This document shows, in pieces, positions 23,183 to 31,641 of a DNA stretch of 59,880 nt. Numbering within the stretch: position 1 is the stretch's first letter; each line of letters opens with the position of its first letter. The notes under the pieces were generated by a model. That model saw only the letters and a list, made by a program, of their open reading frames with translations. It was not told the origin of the DNA and did no database searches. The DNA is from a virus: positions 1 through 59,880 of the IMG/VR virus record IMGVR_UViG_3300030419_004277, one strand, 5' to 3'. A program made the translations under genes and the position numbers.

Positions 23183-24304
23183 TTACTTTAATATTGTTAT
23201 CTTTACAGCATCATTATCATTTATGATGTAATAAATACCAGCAGGTAAATTGCCTGTATTCCAAACATATTTACCCTCTAAGTCGAATTGTTTTATTAAT
23301 CTACCAGTAATATCATAAATAATTGTATAGCCGTTGCCAAAAATACTCACATTATTATTTGATGGGTTAGGAAAAGCAATAACTTTAGATTCACTCAATA
23401 ATGAGTATTGTTTTGTTAACCGCTCAAATTCTGATGGTGATACTATTGATTCAAGGTATCTAATAGCTCGTTGTTGATTTCCACCTATAACCTGTTGTAA
23501 TAAAAAAATAACATCTAAAACATTTATTGTACCGTCATCATTAATATCCGCACTTTCTATTGAACACTCATTATTAGCATAACCTAACACTAAATCTACT
23601 AACATCAATATGTCAAATAAATTAACAAAATTATCACCATTTAAGTTACCTACATAAAAAGAAATGTTATCACAAGGATCACAATAATCACCAATGCCGT
23701 CTAAATCATAATCCTCTTGGTTAGGATTGTATTCCTCTACACAATTATCAACATCATCTAATACACCATCCTCATCCATATCTAATATTAGCGTAGATAA
23801 ACCTGTTTCTATTGCCGTAATTATAGCACTTTGATTAAAACCAGATTGGGAATATATAACTTGACCAGCACCATTAATAACGATATTATGTGGCACATAT
23901 CCAACACCAAATAAAGAATAGATATTACTACCATTATTATCATCTAAAACCGGTAATGTTTGACCAAATGATGTCGCCCATCCCTCACAACTGTAAGGTT
24001 GATTCCAATCCATACCTGCTGTAACTACTTCCACTCTTTGTCCTAAATACTCTTGATAAATATACTCAATGATCGGAGCCTCCGATTGACAAGGTCCTCA
24101 CCAAGTTGCGAATGAAGCTATGAATACAACTTTGTTATGTCCAACAGAATCATAAGACCAATAACCATCGCCGTTGTAACATATTTCCGCACCAAAATCT
24201 TCTACAAAATCACCCTCAACATATGTTTGTGCTAAAACTAAATCTGATAAACCAGAAAACAAAATGAACCCAATCATCCAATATAATATTTTTTTGATTA
24301 TCAA
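23183..24304 (-). CDS. Secreted TlpA-like selenothioredoxin with dockerin and T9SS sorting domain
   Basis: A single 373-codon frame interrupted by one in-frame TGA at 24098-24100. Signal peptide at 1-26. Thioredoxin domain at about 27-165: VVFIASFATWUGPCQSEAPI, where the TGA replaces the first Cys of WCGPC (residue 69), and the cis-Pro in GYVPHNIVING (138). Thrombospondin-3-like calcium repeats at 174-213 (DMDEDGVLDDVDNC). Two dockerin-type calcium loops at about 218-275 (NGDNFVNLFDI, NDDGTINVLDV). Type IX sorting domain at 307-373 (FPNPSNNNVSIFGNG, YDITGRLIK, LPAGIYYI). The TTG start has AAGGAG at a good distance. A SECIS-like hairpin follows. It should be exported and attached or released at the outer surface. 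Confidence 0.85.
24072..24086 (-). promoter_or_regulatory. Bacterial SECIS-like hairpin of the thioredoxin gene
   Basis: ATCGGA pairs with TCCGAT around loop GGC. The loop starts 17 nt after the TGA codon and begins with G. An alternative fold adds TCAAT/ATTGA below with a bulge. The position matches bacterial SECIS elements. Confidence 0.65.
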
Positions 24305-24408
24305 AATATTCTCCTTATTAAATTAATTAACAGATACCAAAGTGTAAATGAAGTCGTGGGTAACAAAATTACCCAAACAAATAAATTAAACCAGTCTATT
24401 TTTCTCAC
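24301..24408 (-). CDS. Small membrane protein (35 aa)
   Basis: A GTG start overlaps the deformylase TGA. Two hydrophobic stretches (DWFNLFVWVILLP and FTLWYLLINLI) make it a one- or two-span peptide. Its stop overlaps the TTG start of the thioredoxin gene. The coupling on both sides supports translation. Confidence 0.5.
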   Translation of the reverse strand: MRKIDWFNLFVWVILLPTTSFTLWYLLINLIRRIF

Positions 24409-25028
24409 TCCATTACCCATCCTTGATTTAACAGGTTATGTGCCTTTTTGTATTTTAATACTTTAACAGCATCACCTCTTTTAATCGTTACTAACTGATT
24501 TCTACCTATTTTCTTTTCCACTTTAACAGTTGTTTCTCGTTTTCTATCTTGAACAGTTTTACCATTCAAGTGATCTATTTCATGTTGAATACAAACAGAC
24601 TCAAGTAATCTTTGTTCTTGGTCGTGTTTAGACGAAACTTCCCAAGTGCCTTTGGTATCTTTTGAAGACTCAGCTCCACTAAAATACCATTTTGATTCTT
24701 CTTGCTCTGTACTTATAATTATATCCCTATACCTTTTTGTGGATACTGCTCTGCCAGGAAAAGATAAACAACCTTCATAATAATTAACCTCATTTTCCTT
24801 TGATATAATCTTCGGATTGATGAGAACCAAAGGTTTACGAACATTGACAACGGCCACTTGTGCATCAATTCCCACTTGATTAGCTGCCAACCCAATACCG
24901 TCCCCTCTTTTGTTAAGTATTTGAAATAGTTCTGTCGCGATAACCAATCCTTCTTCAACTGTAACCTCACGAAGTTTTTTGTTAATGATAGGGTTGTGTT
25001 CTTTTATACAATTTATTACTTTCTTCAT
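24405..25028 (-). CDS. def: Peptide deformylase
   Basis: 207 residues. All three motifs are complete: GIGLAANQ at 44-51, EGCLS with metal Cys87, and QHEIDH with metal His149 and His153. Motifs 2 and 3 are about 20 residues further apart than in the E. coli enzyme, because of an inserted Ser/Glu-rich loop at about 108-140. It removes N-formyl groups from new proteins. Phage forms are known in marine viruses. The promoter at 25035-25063 is close to the ATG. Confidence 0.9.
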   Translation of the reverse strand: MKKVINCIKEHNPIINKKLREVTVEEGLVIATELFQILNKRGDGIGLAANQVGIDAQVAVVNVRKPLVLINPKIISKENEVNYYEGCLSFPGRAVSTKRYRDIIISTEQEESKWYFSGAESSKDTKGTWEVSSKHDQEQRLLESVCIQHEIDHLNGKTVQDRKRETTVKVEKKIGRNQLVTIKRGDAVKVLKYKKAHNLLNQGWVME

Positions 25029-25034
25029 TCCTAT

Positions 25035-25063
25035 AAATTACGAAGAAATAATCAATTTGTCAA
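25035..25063 (-). promoter_or_regulatory. Sigma-70-like promoter for the deformylase gene
   Basis: TTGACA at 25058-25063, 17-bp spacer, TAATTT at 25035-25040. The -35 overlaps the TGA stop of the 56-residue gene, and the ATG of def lies only 6 bp from the -10, suggesting a leaderless or nearly leaderless mRNA. Confidence 0.55.
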
Positions 25064-25230
25064 GGTATTTTTTTTATAATATGGGATGGTATTACATAAA
25101 CAGTACCTGTACCAGTAACTATTCTGGTGAATCCCTCAGCAGCCTGTCCCTCAATAACAACTTTCTCTCCACGATGAAGAGCACCTTTGTCATTATAAAA
25201 GTCTTTAATTAATATTGCTTTTTGTTTCAT
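25060..25230 (-). CDS. Small hypothetical protein (56 aa)
   Basis: A beta-rich sequence (ILIKDFYNDKGALHRGEKVV, then TRIVTGTGTVYVIPSHII) like a small SH3- or KOW-like barrel. Its ATG overlaps the TGA of the HNH-like gene. The -35 of the def promoter lies over its stop codon. Confidence 0.55.
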   Translation of the reverse strand: MKQKAILIKDFYNDKGALHRGEKVVIEGQAAEGFTRIVTGTGTVYVIPSHIIKKIP

Positions 25231-25733
25231 TTATAAAACCTCTCTGATGAAGGCATATGACCATTGTGTGATAGAAAACAATTCGGGCATAACAATCTAA
25301 GATTATCAAGATGATTGTTAGTAACATCACCATCTATATAATCTAATCGAAGAGCAACTGAGTCTTTGCCTATTACCATTTCATTATATCCACAAGAGCT
25401 ACACTCCTCTTCAACCCATTTTTCTTTTATAAGTCTTCTTTTAATATACCCAGCTCTCATTCGATATTTCTTACTTCCATCTAGTATTTGGTCAAGTGAT
25501 TTTATCCACCTTCCATAACCTTTTTTTATTCCCACACCTGCTGGATTCAGGTGTTTTTCAAATAAACCGTATATTCTAGCGTACTTACGATAAGTTAAAT
25601 AGCTTACACCAAGCCATCTCGCAGCTGCCATATTTGATTTAGTTTGTGATTGAGCATCTTCAATCATTTTTTTAGTTACGACTAAACGATGTCCTTTGAT
25701 TCGTATTGGTTTTTGAAAATTACGACTTGACAT
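25227..25733 (-). CDS. HNH-like endonuclease, degenerate first motif
   Basis: 168 residues. The N-terminus carries a helix-turn-helix-like segment (NMAAARWLGVSYLTYRKYAR). The C-terminus has a zinc-type HNH core: CSSCGY, then LDYIDGDVTNNHLDNLRLLC and PNC. The usual His of DHIDG is Tyr and the His after CPNC is Phe, so the nuclease may be inactive or bind DNA only. The start MSSRNF overlaps the end of the upstream gene. Confidence 0.7.
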   Translation of the reverse strand: MSSRNFQKPIRIKGHRLVVTKKMIEDAQSQTKSNMAAARWLGVSYLTYRKYARIYGLFEKHLNPAGVGIKKGYGRWIKSLDQILDGSKKYRMRAGYIKRRLIKEKWVEEECSSCGYNEMVIGKDSVALRLDYIDGDVTNNHLDNLRLLCPNCFLSHNGHMPSSERFYK

Positions 25734-25941
25734 AAATTTTTTCGTTAGGATCAAATTGTATTTCAACTCCCTCTTTCAAATCAAGAGCAAAGTTATCATT
25801 TGTTTTTCTATATATTTTTGAGTCATTATTCATGAATAAACGAAAAACTTCACCAGGATTTATTTCAGAGAATCTATCCTCATCAAACTCACTACCCACA
25901 CTCGGTGGATCGTATCTATCTTTAGCGTGATCATTTGCCAT
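25720..25941 (-). CDS. Acidic hypothetical protein
   Basis: 73 residues rich in Asp, Glu and Asn (EFDEDRFSEINPGEVFRLFM). No family recognised. It overlaps the HNH-like gene start. Confidence 0.5.
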   Translation of the reverse strand: MANDHAKDRYDPPSVGSEFDEDRFSEINPGEVFRLFMNNDSKIYRKTNDNFALDLKEGVEIQFDPNEKIYVKS

Positions 25942-25943
25942 AA

Positions 25944-26159
25944 TTAATCAACCACCCTTTCAGAGTCCTGTAAGTCTCTTATTGTTTTTGAAATATATTC
26001 AAAATTTTCAGATATTAAATCAAATGGATTTACCTCTGAATAACTAACCTTAGCAGCCCTATTCTTTTTATAAAGTGAAACATTCAATTTATTATAGGCA
26101 TCGTCCATAGCTGCTCTAATTTTTTTTAGTTCTACGCTGGCATCATTACTTATTTTCAT
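25944..26159 (-). CDS. Hypothetical helical protein
   Basis: 71 residues, starting at MKISNDASV, preceded by GGAGAC. A helical, charged protein (LKKIRAAMDDAYNKLNVSLY). The start overlaps the zinc-type protein gene upstream in another frame. Confidence 0.5.
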   Translation of the reverse strand: MKISNDASVELKKIRAAMDDAYNKLNVSLYKKNRAAKVSYSEVNPFDLISENFEYISKTIRDLQDSERVVD

Positions 26160-26493
26160 TTTTGTCTCCAAAGTTAAATTCTAATTGTTTTTCTTCCATT
26201 TCCTCTCTCAACACACAACTTAAATGGTCTGTGCCTGATAAATTTTCATATTCTATTTTATGTGTTGGTTTTTTACATACATCACAAGTCCAATACTCTT
26301 TGTAGTTTTTATCACCTATTTTCATTTCAGGTTTGTTATTCAAAACTTCATCATATTTTATTAAAAAACTACCAATGTCGTGATTTATTTTTTGTAATTC
26401 ATTTAAAGCTAGTTTTCTGCTGAAGTTTCTTTCATCATCATCAATTATTGTAGCCATTAAGTTACTAACATATAAACCTAATTTATCTTTCAT
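26146..26493 (-). CDS. Hypothetical protein with Cys/His cluster
   Basis: 115 residues. A helical N-terminus is followed by YWTCDVCKKPTHKIEYENLS then DHLSCVLREEME, giving C-x2-C and H-x2-C ligands for a possible zinc site. The tail EKQLEFNFGD is acidic. Function unknown. Confidence 0.55.
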   Translation of the reverse strand: MKDKLGLYVSNLMATIIDDDERNFSRKLALNELQKINHDIGSFLIKYDEVLNNKPEMKIGDKNYKEYWTCDVCKKPTHKIEYENLSGTDHLSCVLREEMEEKQLEFNFGDKNENK

Positions 26494-26521
26494 TATAACC
26501 TCTTATTACACTTATAAATAG

Positions 26522-27754
26522 TTAGTTAGTCTTACAAACAATCAAGTTTTTTTCGTAAGTCTTTAATGATTTTATGTAAAATTTAAAAATATCAAACTCC
26601 ATCTCTCCGATCTCACCACTATCTTTTAGCATTTCTGACAAATTCACTAAAACTTGAAAGTTTTCATTATTCAATTTGCTAGCATCAAATTCTACACAAA
26701 TATCATGTATATTAGATATTTTGTTGTTACCATACAATTTTATTCTTTCATTTAAATCAAAAGATGTGTTTGGTTGTTCTTCCTCTCTATACTCATTCAT
26801 ATAATCTGAACCAGCGTCTAGATATATAACATTACACCAAGGCTCTAATTCATACAACATCTGTTTATTACAATTGTAAGCAACGAAACCAATATCGTAT
26901 TTCGGTGGGACTATCGGTTTTAAGTAATCGTCATGTTTAACCATATGTCCCCACTTACGAATAAAATTTCGTGTTGACCTTAGATTCTGAGCTAACCACT
27001 CTGATGATTCTCTACCTTTCATGAAGACTTGACCTGCTGGGTTTCTCATAGCACCATCTTTGAATCTACTACCTCTACAAGTCATATGATAAACATAACC
27101 TTCCCAAGTTTGTATTGTCTCGTAACCAGCTAATTGAAACCTATTGAATATATCAGAGTCCTCTTTGGATTGTGGAGCATACAACTGGTCATGCCCACCT
27201 ATACTAGTAAAATCATCTTTGTATATTGCCCAAGGAGCAAAGATACCCTCAGTAGTTTTATCTTCTGGCATTCCTTCCCAAGTCTGATTTATAAAATTTA
27301 ATAATCCTTGTTCATCGAACTCCTCAGGCTCTATACCAAAGTCTTGTAATACCTTTTCAGGACCATCTGGATGTAGTGGTGGTTCTATTCGTGTTGCACT
27401 CACTACTTTACCTGGTTCTAAATGTTTCAACACTTCTTCATCTAATTTAGGACAGGCGTACATATCAGCGTGATATATCATCACGATGTCACTTGTAGCA
27501 TATTCATTGATTAGTGTATCGTAAAGTATCGTGTGACCTAATCTTGTAGGACCTTCATTACGATGTATCTTAACATTTCTATCTTTCTTTGCTACCTCGT
27601 TCATCCACTCCCAAGTCCCATCATTTGAGAAATCATCAGCCCAACATATTTCATGTCGATACCCTAAGTTTTTACGAATACTATTATACGACCATTTCAA
27701 ATACTTTAAATTATTTCTACTTGGTTGTATAAAACTTATTACTTTGTCACTCAT
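26522..27754 (-). CDS. GT2-family glycosyltransferase
   Basis: 410 residues. A GT-A nucleotide-sugar-binding fold: VISFIQPSRNNLKYLKWSYN, ICWADDFSNDGTWEW, and YHADMY as the DxD-like metal site near 115. It is the last gene of the glycan cluster. It overlaps the dehydrogenase gene upstream. The acceptor is unknown. Confidence 0.8.
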   Translation of the reverse strand: MSDKVISFIQPSRNNLKYLKWSYNSIRKNLGYRHEICWADDFSNDGTWEWMNEVAKKDRNVKIHRNEGPTRLGHTILYDTLINEYATSDIVMIYHADMYACPKLDEEVLKHLEPGKVVSATRIEPPLHPDGPEKVLQDFGIEPEEFDEQGLLNFINQTWEGMPEDKTTEGIFAPWAIYKDDFTSIGGHDQLYAPQSKEDSDIFNRFQLAGYETIQTWEGYVYHMTCRGSRFKDGAMRNPAGQVFMKGRESSEWLAQNLRSTRNFIRKWGHMVKHDDYLKPIVPPKYDIGFVAYNCNKQMLYELEPWCNVIYLDAGSDYMNEYREEEQPNTSFDLNERIKLYGNNKISNIHDICVEFDASKLNNENFQVLVNLSEMLKDSGEIGEMEFDIFKFYIKSLKTYEKNLIVCKTN

Positions 27755-28631
27755 CTATTATTGCCCTTCCCTTTAAATTTTTCCAATCTTGTTCTGGTCT
27801 AACCTCTAAGTTTTTTTCCCAAACTCCATACAAAACGGTTGGCTCTATTCCAATAGTCTCTGCAAAATCAATCATGGCCTGTATATCTTTTGGAAAACAA
27901 CTACCACCAAATCCAAACTTACCATCGTGACCTGGCACACCCAAGTGTGAGTGTCCAATCCTACCGTCAGATACAAATCCACTTACAGCCGCATTCCAAT
28001 CAGCACCTATCTTTTCTGCTATCTGATACATCTCATTCATAAAAGATACTTTTGTAGCAAAAAAACAATTACTCATATATTTGATCATCTCAGCAGTTTC
28101 ATAACTTGTCTCTAAGATAGCCACACAATCACCAAACCTATCTTTTATTAAATTTTTAAAACTTTTAGATTGTTGTTTACTTAAATCAGAATCATCACTA
28201 CCAATAATAAAACGACTTTGATTTATAAAATCAAAATTAGCAGATCTTTCGGTTAAAAATTCAGGATTAAATAATAAATTTAGATTACTATATTTTTGTT
28301 GTAAAGACCAAGTAGTTCCTGGAACAACAGTAGACCTGATTAAAATAACACCTGAATGGCTTTGGGTTTGTTCAATTTGATTTATTTCAGACAACACATC
28401 GTCTAAAATGTCTATGTTAATTGAACCATCTTTGTTTGCTGGAGTTGGAACTGATAAGAAAATAAAATCCGATTTATTTATTGTTTCCTCTAAAGTGTGA
28501 GTAGAGCGGTTTGGGTTTTTGTCATAAACTCTTACCTCGGCATCACATCCCACATTTGGTGAAAATCCGTATTGAACTGCTCCACCTACAAATCCGTTAC
28601 CTACTACTCCTATTTTCTGTTTTAGTTTCAT
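27747..28631 (-). CDS. UDP-glucose/GDP-mannose dehydrogenase-like protein, short form
   Basis: 294 residues. The Rossmann motif GVVGNGFVGGAV is followed by FLSVPTPANKDGS, RSTVVPGTT, NPEFLTE and the catalytic Cys in GFGGSCFPKD. The usual C-terminal UDP-binding domain (about 120 residues) is missing. It may oxidise an NDP-sugar C6 hydroxyl to the uronic acid, or be a shortened phage form. No frameshift is visible. Confidence 0.8.
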   Translation of the reverse strand: MKLKQKIGVVGNGFVGGAVQYGFSPNVGCDAEVRVYDKNPNRSTHTLEETINKSDFIFLSVPTPANKDGSINIDILDDVLSEINQIEQTQSHSGVILIRSTVVPGTTWSLQQKYSNLNLLFNPEFLTERSANFDFINQSRFIIGSDDSDLSKQQSKSFKNLIKDRFGDCVAILETSYETAEMIKYMSNCFFATKVSFMNEMYQIAEKIGADWNAAVSGFVSDGRIGHSHLGVPGHDGKFGFGGSCFPKDIQAMIDFAETIGIEPTVLYGVWEKNLEVRPEQDWKNLKGRAIIDE

Positions 28632-29297
28632 TTATACAACCTCATAATATCCACCTATACCAAACGGTATCTTAGTGTTAATTGTTAAGTGATTACTCTC
28701 TATGTATCTTGATTTGGGTATTACTCTAAAATCAAAACTAACTCTTGTTACTTTAGTAACATTTTGTTTATTCCCATGTGTTAATTTACTAGCATTCCAT
28801 TCTACACATTCACCATAATTAGCTCGCATCTCTTTAAAATCACCCCTATCTTCTTCTGTTTCTGCCCAAATCGTGTTAGTTCCATAAGCTTTGGTTAAAG
28901 GTACAAAATAGTTTAGTTCTTGTACCTTATTAGCCCACTCCTCATTACGATAGTGTTTGTCTTTATGAAACTCACCTACTGCTATATTTCCAGGTAAATG
29001 AACCCTAAATGTTGGTATCTTTTGGTAAACTATTTGCTCGTTAAATCTTGGTTTAATTACATCATTTAAAAAATCAACATATACCTCATCAAAACTACTA
29101 TCTTCTCTAATGTTTTTGTAAAAACATTTATGCCATATTGTTGATTGGTCATTTTTTCTCTCGAACAAATCATAAGTTCTTTTGATGTGTAAATTAGAAA
29201 TACCACCTGTTGGTAACATATCGTCATTCAAAAACCAACTCTCAACTATATTAAGAAACTGGTAAGTTGTTACATCATAATTTATTTTATCCACCAC
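28632..29297 (-). CDS. Putative 2OG-Fe(II) oxygenase-like protein
   Basis: 221 residues. HLPGNIAVGEFHKDKHYRNE and the later HGNKQNVTKVTRVSFDFR are consistent with an HxD...H...R iron site of 2-oxoglutarate oxygenases. It resembles phage proteins annotated StrG-like. The start is the first of two adjacent GTG codons (29297 or 29294). It may hydroxylate a sugar or nucleotide-sugar. Confidence 0.55.
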   Translation of the reverse strand: MVDKINYDVTTYQFLNIVESWFLNDDMLPTGGISNLHIKRTYDLFERKNDQSTIWHKCFYKNIREDSSFDEVYVDFLNDVIKPRFNEQIVYQKIPTFRVHLPGNIAVGEFHKDKHYRNEEWANKVQELNYFVPLTKAYGTNTIWAETEEDRGDFKEMRANYGECVEWNASKLTHGNKQNVTKVTRVSFDFRVIPKSRYIESNHLTINTKIPFGIGGYYEVV

Positions 29298-30120
29298 GCA
29301 AATCTCTCTGTTTTTTCCACTCTACAACATCATTTGATATTTTACCATAGTTATCAAAAACTTCAAATGTGGACACACCCTTATAGTGAAAAATAAAAGA
29401 TGTTTTACAAACTCCTGGAAAATCATTGTTAGGAATTAACTTACTCCAATTAAATTCATCTTCATTCTTGGTCATATTGAAGTCAGGATTAAATAAAACA
29501 TCATTATCATGTTCATAATTAATTATATTTCTGTTCATCATAAAGAAAAAACCATTAAACATCTTCATTCTAGTTGTGTCTAGCATATACAGATTGTTAG
29601 ACTTTTTGATATTCTTTTTGACATCTAACATTCTATCTTGTATCTCTTGATAATAATTAGGATCGTTACAAGATGGTCCTATACCCTCATAATAATTTTC
29701 TACAGACTGAAATTGAGCATTAGAACCGGCACCATAGGTTGTAGATAATGGAACTATCAATGAATAAGGCCATTGATAAAATGATTCAAGTAGTTCATTT
29801 ATAGCTCCATTTGGAATTAATATATCATTATTAGCTATGATTAAATACTCATATTGGTCATCCATGCCATTTGAGTTACAAAACCAATGTCTCTTAAATC
29901 TCTGATACCCTAAATTCCAAGAGTGAGTTAAACCTTTACCCTCACTTTTTGTTATAACCTCATATCCATATTCACTACAAAGTTCAACAGTATTATCTGT
30001 ACTATAATCATCAACCACTAACACATCAAAGTTGTCGTCTAATTTTTTTAAAGAGTCAAAACACAACTTAGTATATTCAGATTGATTATAAGTTGTTATT
30101 ACTAATAATGTTTTACTCAT
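29287..30120 (-). CDS. GT2-family glycosyltransferase
   Basis: 277 residues. GT-A fold: LLVITTYNQSEYTKLCFDSL, VLVVDDYSTDNTVEL, and ANNDILIPNGA as the DxD region. The ATG at 30120 has GGAG upstream. It overlaps the methyltransferase gene. Confidence 0.8.
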   Translation of the reverse strand: MSKTLLVITTYNQSEYTKLCFDSLKKLDDNFDVLVVDDYSTDNTVELCSEYGYEVITKSEGKGLTHSWNLGYQRFKRHWFCNSNGMDDQYEYLIIANNDILIPNGAINELLESFYQWPYSLIVPLSTTYGAGSNAQFQSVENYYEGIGPSCNDPNYYQEIQDRMLDVKKNIKKSNNLYMLDTTRMKMFNGFFFMMNRNIINYEHDNDVLFNPDFNMTKNEDEFNWSKLIPNNDFPGVCKTSFIFHYKGVSTFEVFDNYGKISNDVVEWKKQRDLRGG

Positions 30121-30769
30121 CACCTTCTCCTCGTAGAACTAATACTGCTAAGGACTCTTCCTCATCTATTTTTTTAAACCACTTTAATATACCGTGATAA
30201 TATGGTCGGTTATTGAAATCGTGAAATAAAAGAAAACCATTTTCTTTTATCAAGTCTTTAGCAACATAACCACACATAGCCCTCGCTCTACCATCGATTA
30301 AAATTGTATCATATTTTTTATAAGGCAACTCTAACGGTTTCCTTATATAATCCATATAACAATGCCAATCTTGTTTCCCTCTAGTTGTCCAATAAACTAA
30401 GTCACCATCTTCAGGTGTCGTATTATAAGGAACACCACCTAAATTTTTTATTGTGTAAAGTTCCTTAATGTTCACACCATCACCTTTTAGTATGTCAAAC
30501 GCATTATCATCTAACTCTTTATTAAATTTTTTAGAATGATATGGCACTAAATGAACCTCTGTATTATTATTTTTATGTGACAAGATAATATCATACCAAG
30601 ACTTGTTATCTTCAACAGACACAAATTTGTTAACCATATTAGAAAAATATAAAGTGCTTCCACCAGCACCCCATTCTAACATTAAATCTTTACCCTCTAG
30701 ATACTCCTCACATTTTAATATTTCCCAATCAGACATTGAAAAATCTATAGGCACATCTGATTTATTCAT
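30113..30769 (-). CDS. SAM-dependent methyltransferase-like protein
   Basis: 218 residues. Motif I is LMLEWGAGGSTLYFSN, with VSVEDNKSWYD and TILIDGRARAMC following. It would methylate a sugar in this cluster. The start MNKSDV overlaps the stop of the upstream gene by ATGA. Confidence 0.65.
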   Translation of the reverse strand: MNKSDVPIDFSMSDWEILKCEEYLEGKDLMLEWGAGGSTLYFSNMVNKFVSVEDNKSWYDIILSHKNNNTEVHLVPYHSKKFNKELDDNAFDILKGDGVNIKELYTIKNLGGVPYNTTPEDGDLVYWTTRGKQDWHCYMDYIRKPLELPYKKYDTILIDGRARAMCGYVAKDLIKENGFLLFHDFNNRPYYHGILKWFKKIDEEESLAVLVLRGEGDE

Positions 30770-31641
30770 TTTCTGCTCCATCTACCAGTACCACCTTGTT
30801 TTACACAAAAACGCTGTCCACAAAATGAGTTGTCATGTAGTTGACTAGTTTTTTTAGTGTTCGGATTATCTTCTATATACTTTTTTATTTTTTCCATCTC
30901 TTTCTCACTATAATATTCATATCCTCTTATATTGCTTTCTCTATCTCTATTAAAAACATCTCTACCTTCAGTTGAGGTTATGTCCTGTTTATTAGTTCTC
31001 CAAACATTATTATGTCTCACTTCCCAATCTAAAACGACTCTTGTGTTTTTCGGTAATATTTTACAAATCTCTTCATACCACCAATCATCTAATACATTAG
31101 GGCACAATCTATTATTAATAATAAACCATTTTTTTGGTAAACTTATAGGACCAACAGCTGGTTTTCTTTTACGATTTGCATCACGAAAGAAAAATATATA
31201 ATTTTGCCCACGACCTTCTCTTATCAATGTATCCCAACCTGAATATTTTTCGTTATGTAAAAGTTCAAAATCATCTGTCCAATGAAATAAATATTCACCT
31301 TTGGCAACATACATTGACTCATCGTTACATCTATTCAACAAAGAATAACCCCATCGTTTACCATATATAAATCGCATAGATACATTAAACTTTTTAGAAA
31401 AAGTATTTATAACTTTAAAACGAGAAGAACCCCACTTAAAAGCGTGATTAACTGTATCGGTAGATATTTTATCCACATTGTAGTATCTCATCACTTTTTT
31501 CATAGTTGAAATATCATCAACATCAAACCTGAATAAAAATTCGATATTAGATAAATTATCAGCATTATTTATGATAGAATCTATACCTTTGGTTAACATT
31601 TTGTATCTTTTTCTTGTCGGAGTAAAAACAGATATTTTCAT
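30766..31641 (-). CDS. Putative glycosyltransferase
   Basis: 291 residues. MKISVFTPTRKRYKMLTKGI and FLFRFDVDD are like a GT-A N-terminal half, with FHWTDDFELLH as a possible DxD region near 130. It starts with a TAATG overlap with the preceding glycosyltransferase gene. Confidence 0.6.
   Translation of the reverse strand: MKISVFTPTRKRYKMLTKGIDSIINNADNLSNIEFLFRFDVDDISTMKKVMRYYNVDKISTDTVNHAFKWGSSRFKVINTFSKKFNVSMRFIYGKRWGYSLLNRCNDESMYVAKGEYLFHWTDDFELLHNEKYSGWDTLIREGRGQNYIFFFRDANRKRKPAVGPISLPKKWFIINNRLCPNVLDDWWYEEICKILPKNTRVVLDWEVRHNNVWRTNKQDITSTEGRDVFNRDRESNIRGYEYYSEKEMEKIKKYIEDNPNTKKTSQLHDNSFCGQRFCVKQGGTGRWSRK

Noticed and set aside
23183-24034. Independent gene starting at 24034 (GTG)
   Set aside because: It would lack a signal peptide and half of the thioredoxin fold, while the upstream frame continues in register to a signal peptide. 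A single gene with Sec is more likely.
17810-24304. TGA recoded as Trp in the whole genome
   Set aside because: Many genes end in TGA at tight ATGA overlaps, and Trp is encoded by TGG in hundreds of places. The two TGA codons sit at Cys/Sec positions, not Trp positions.
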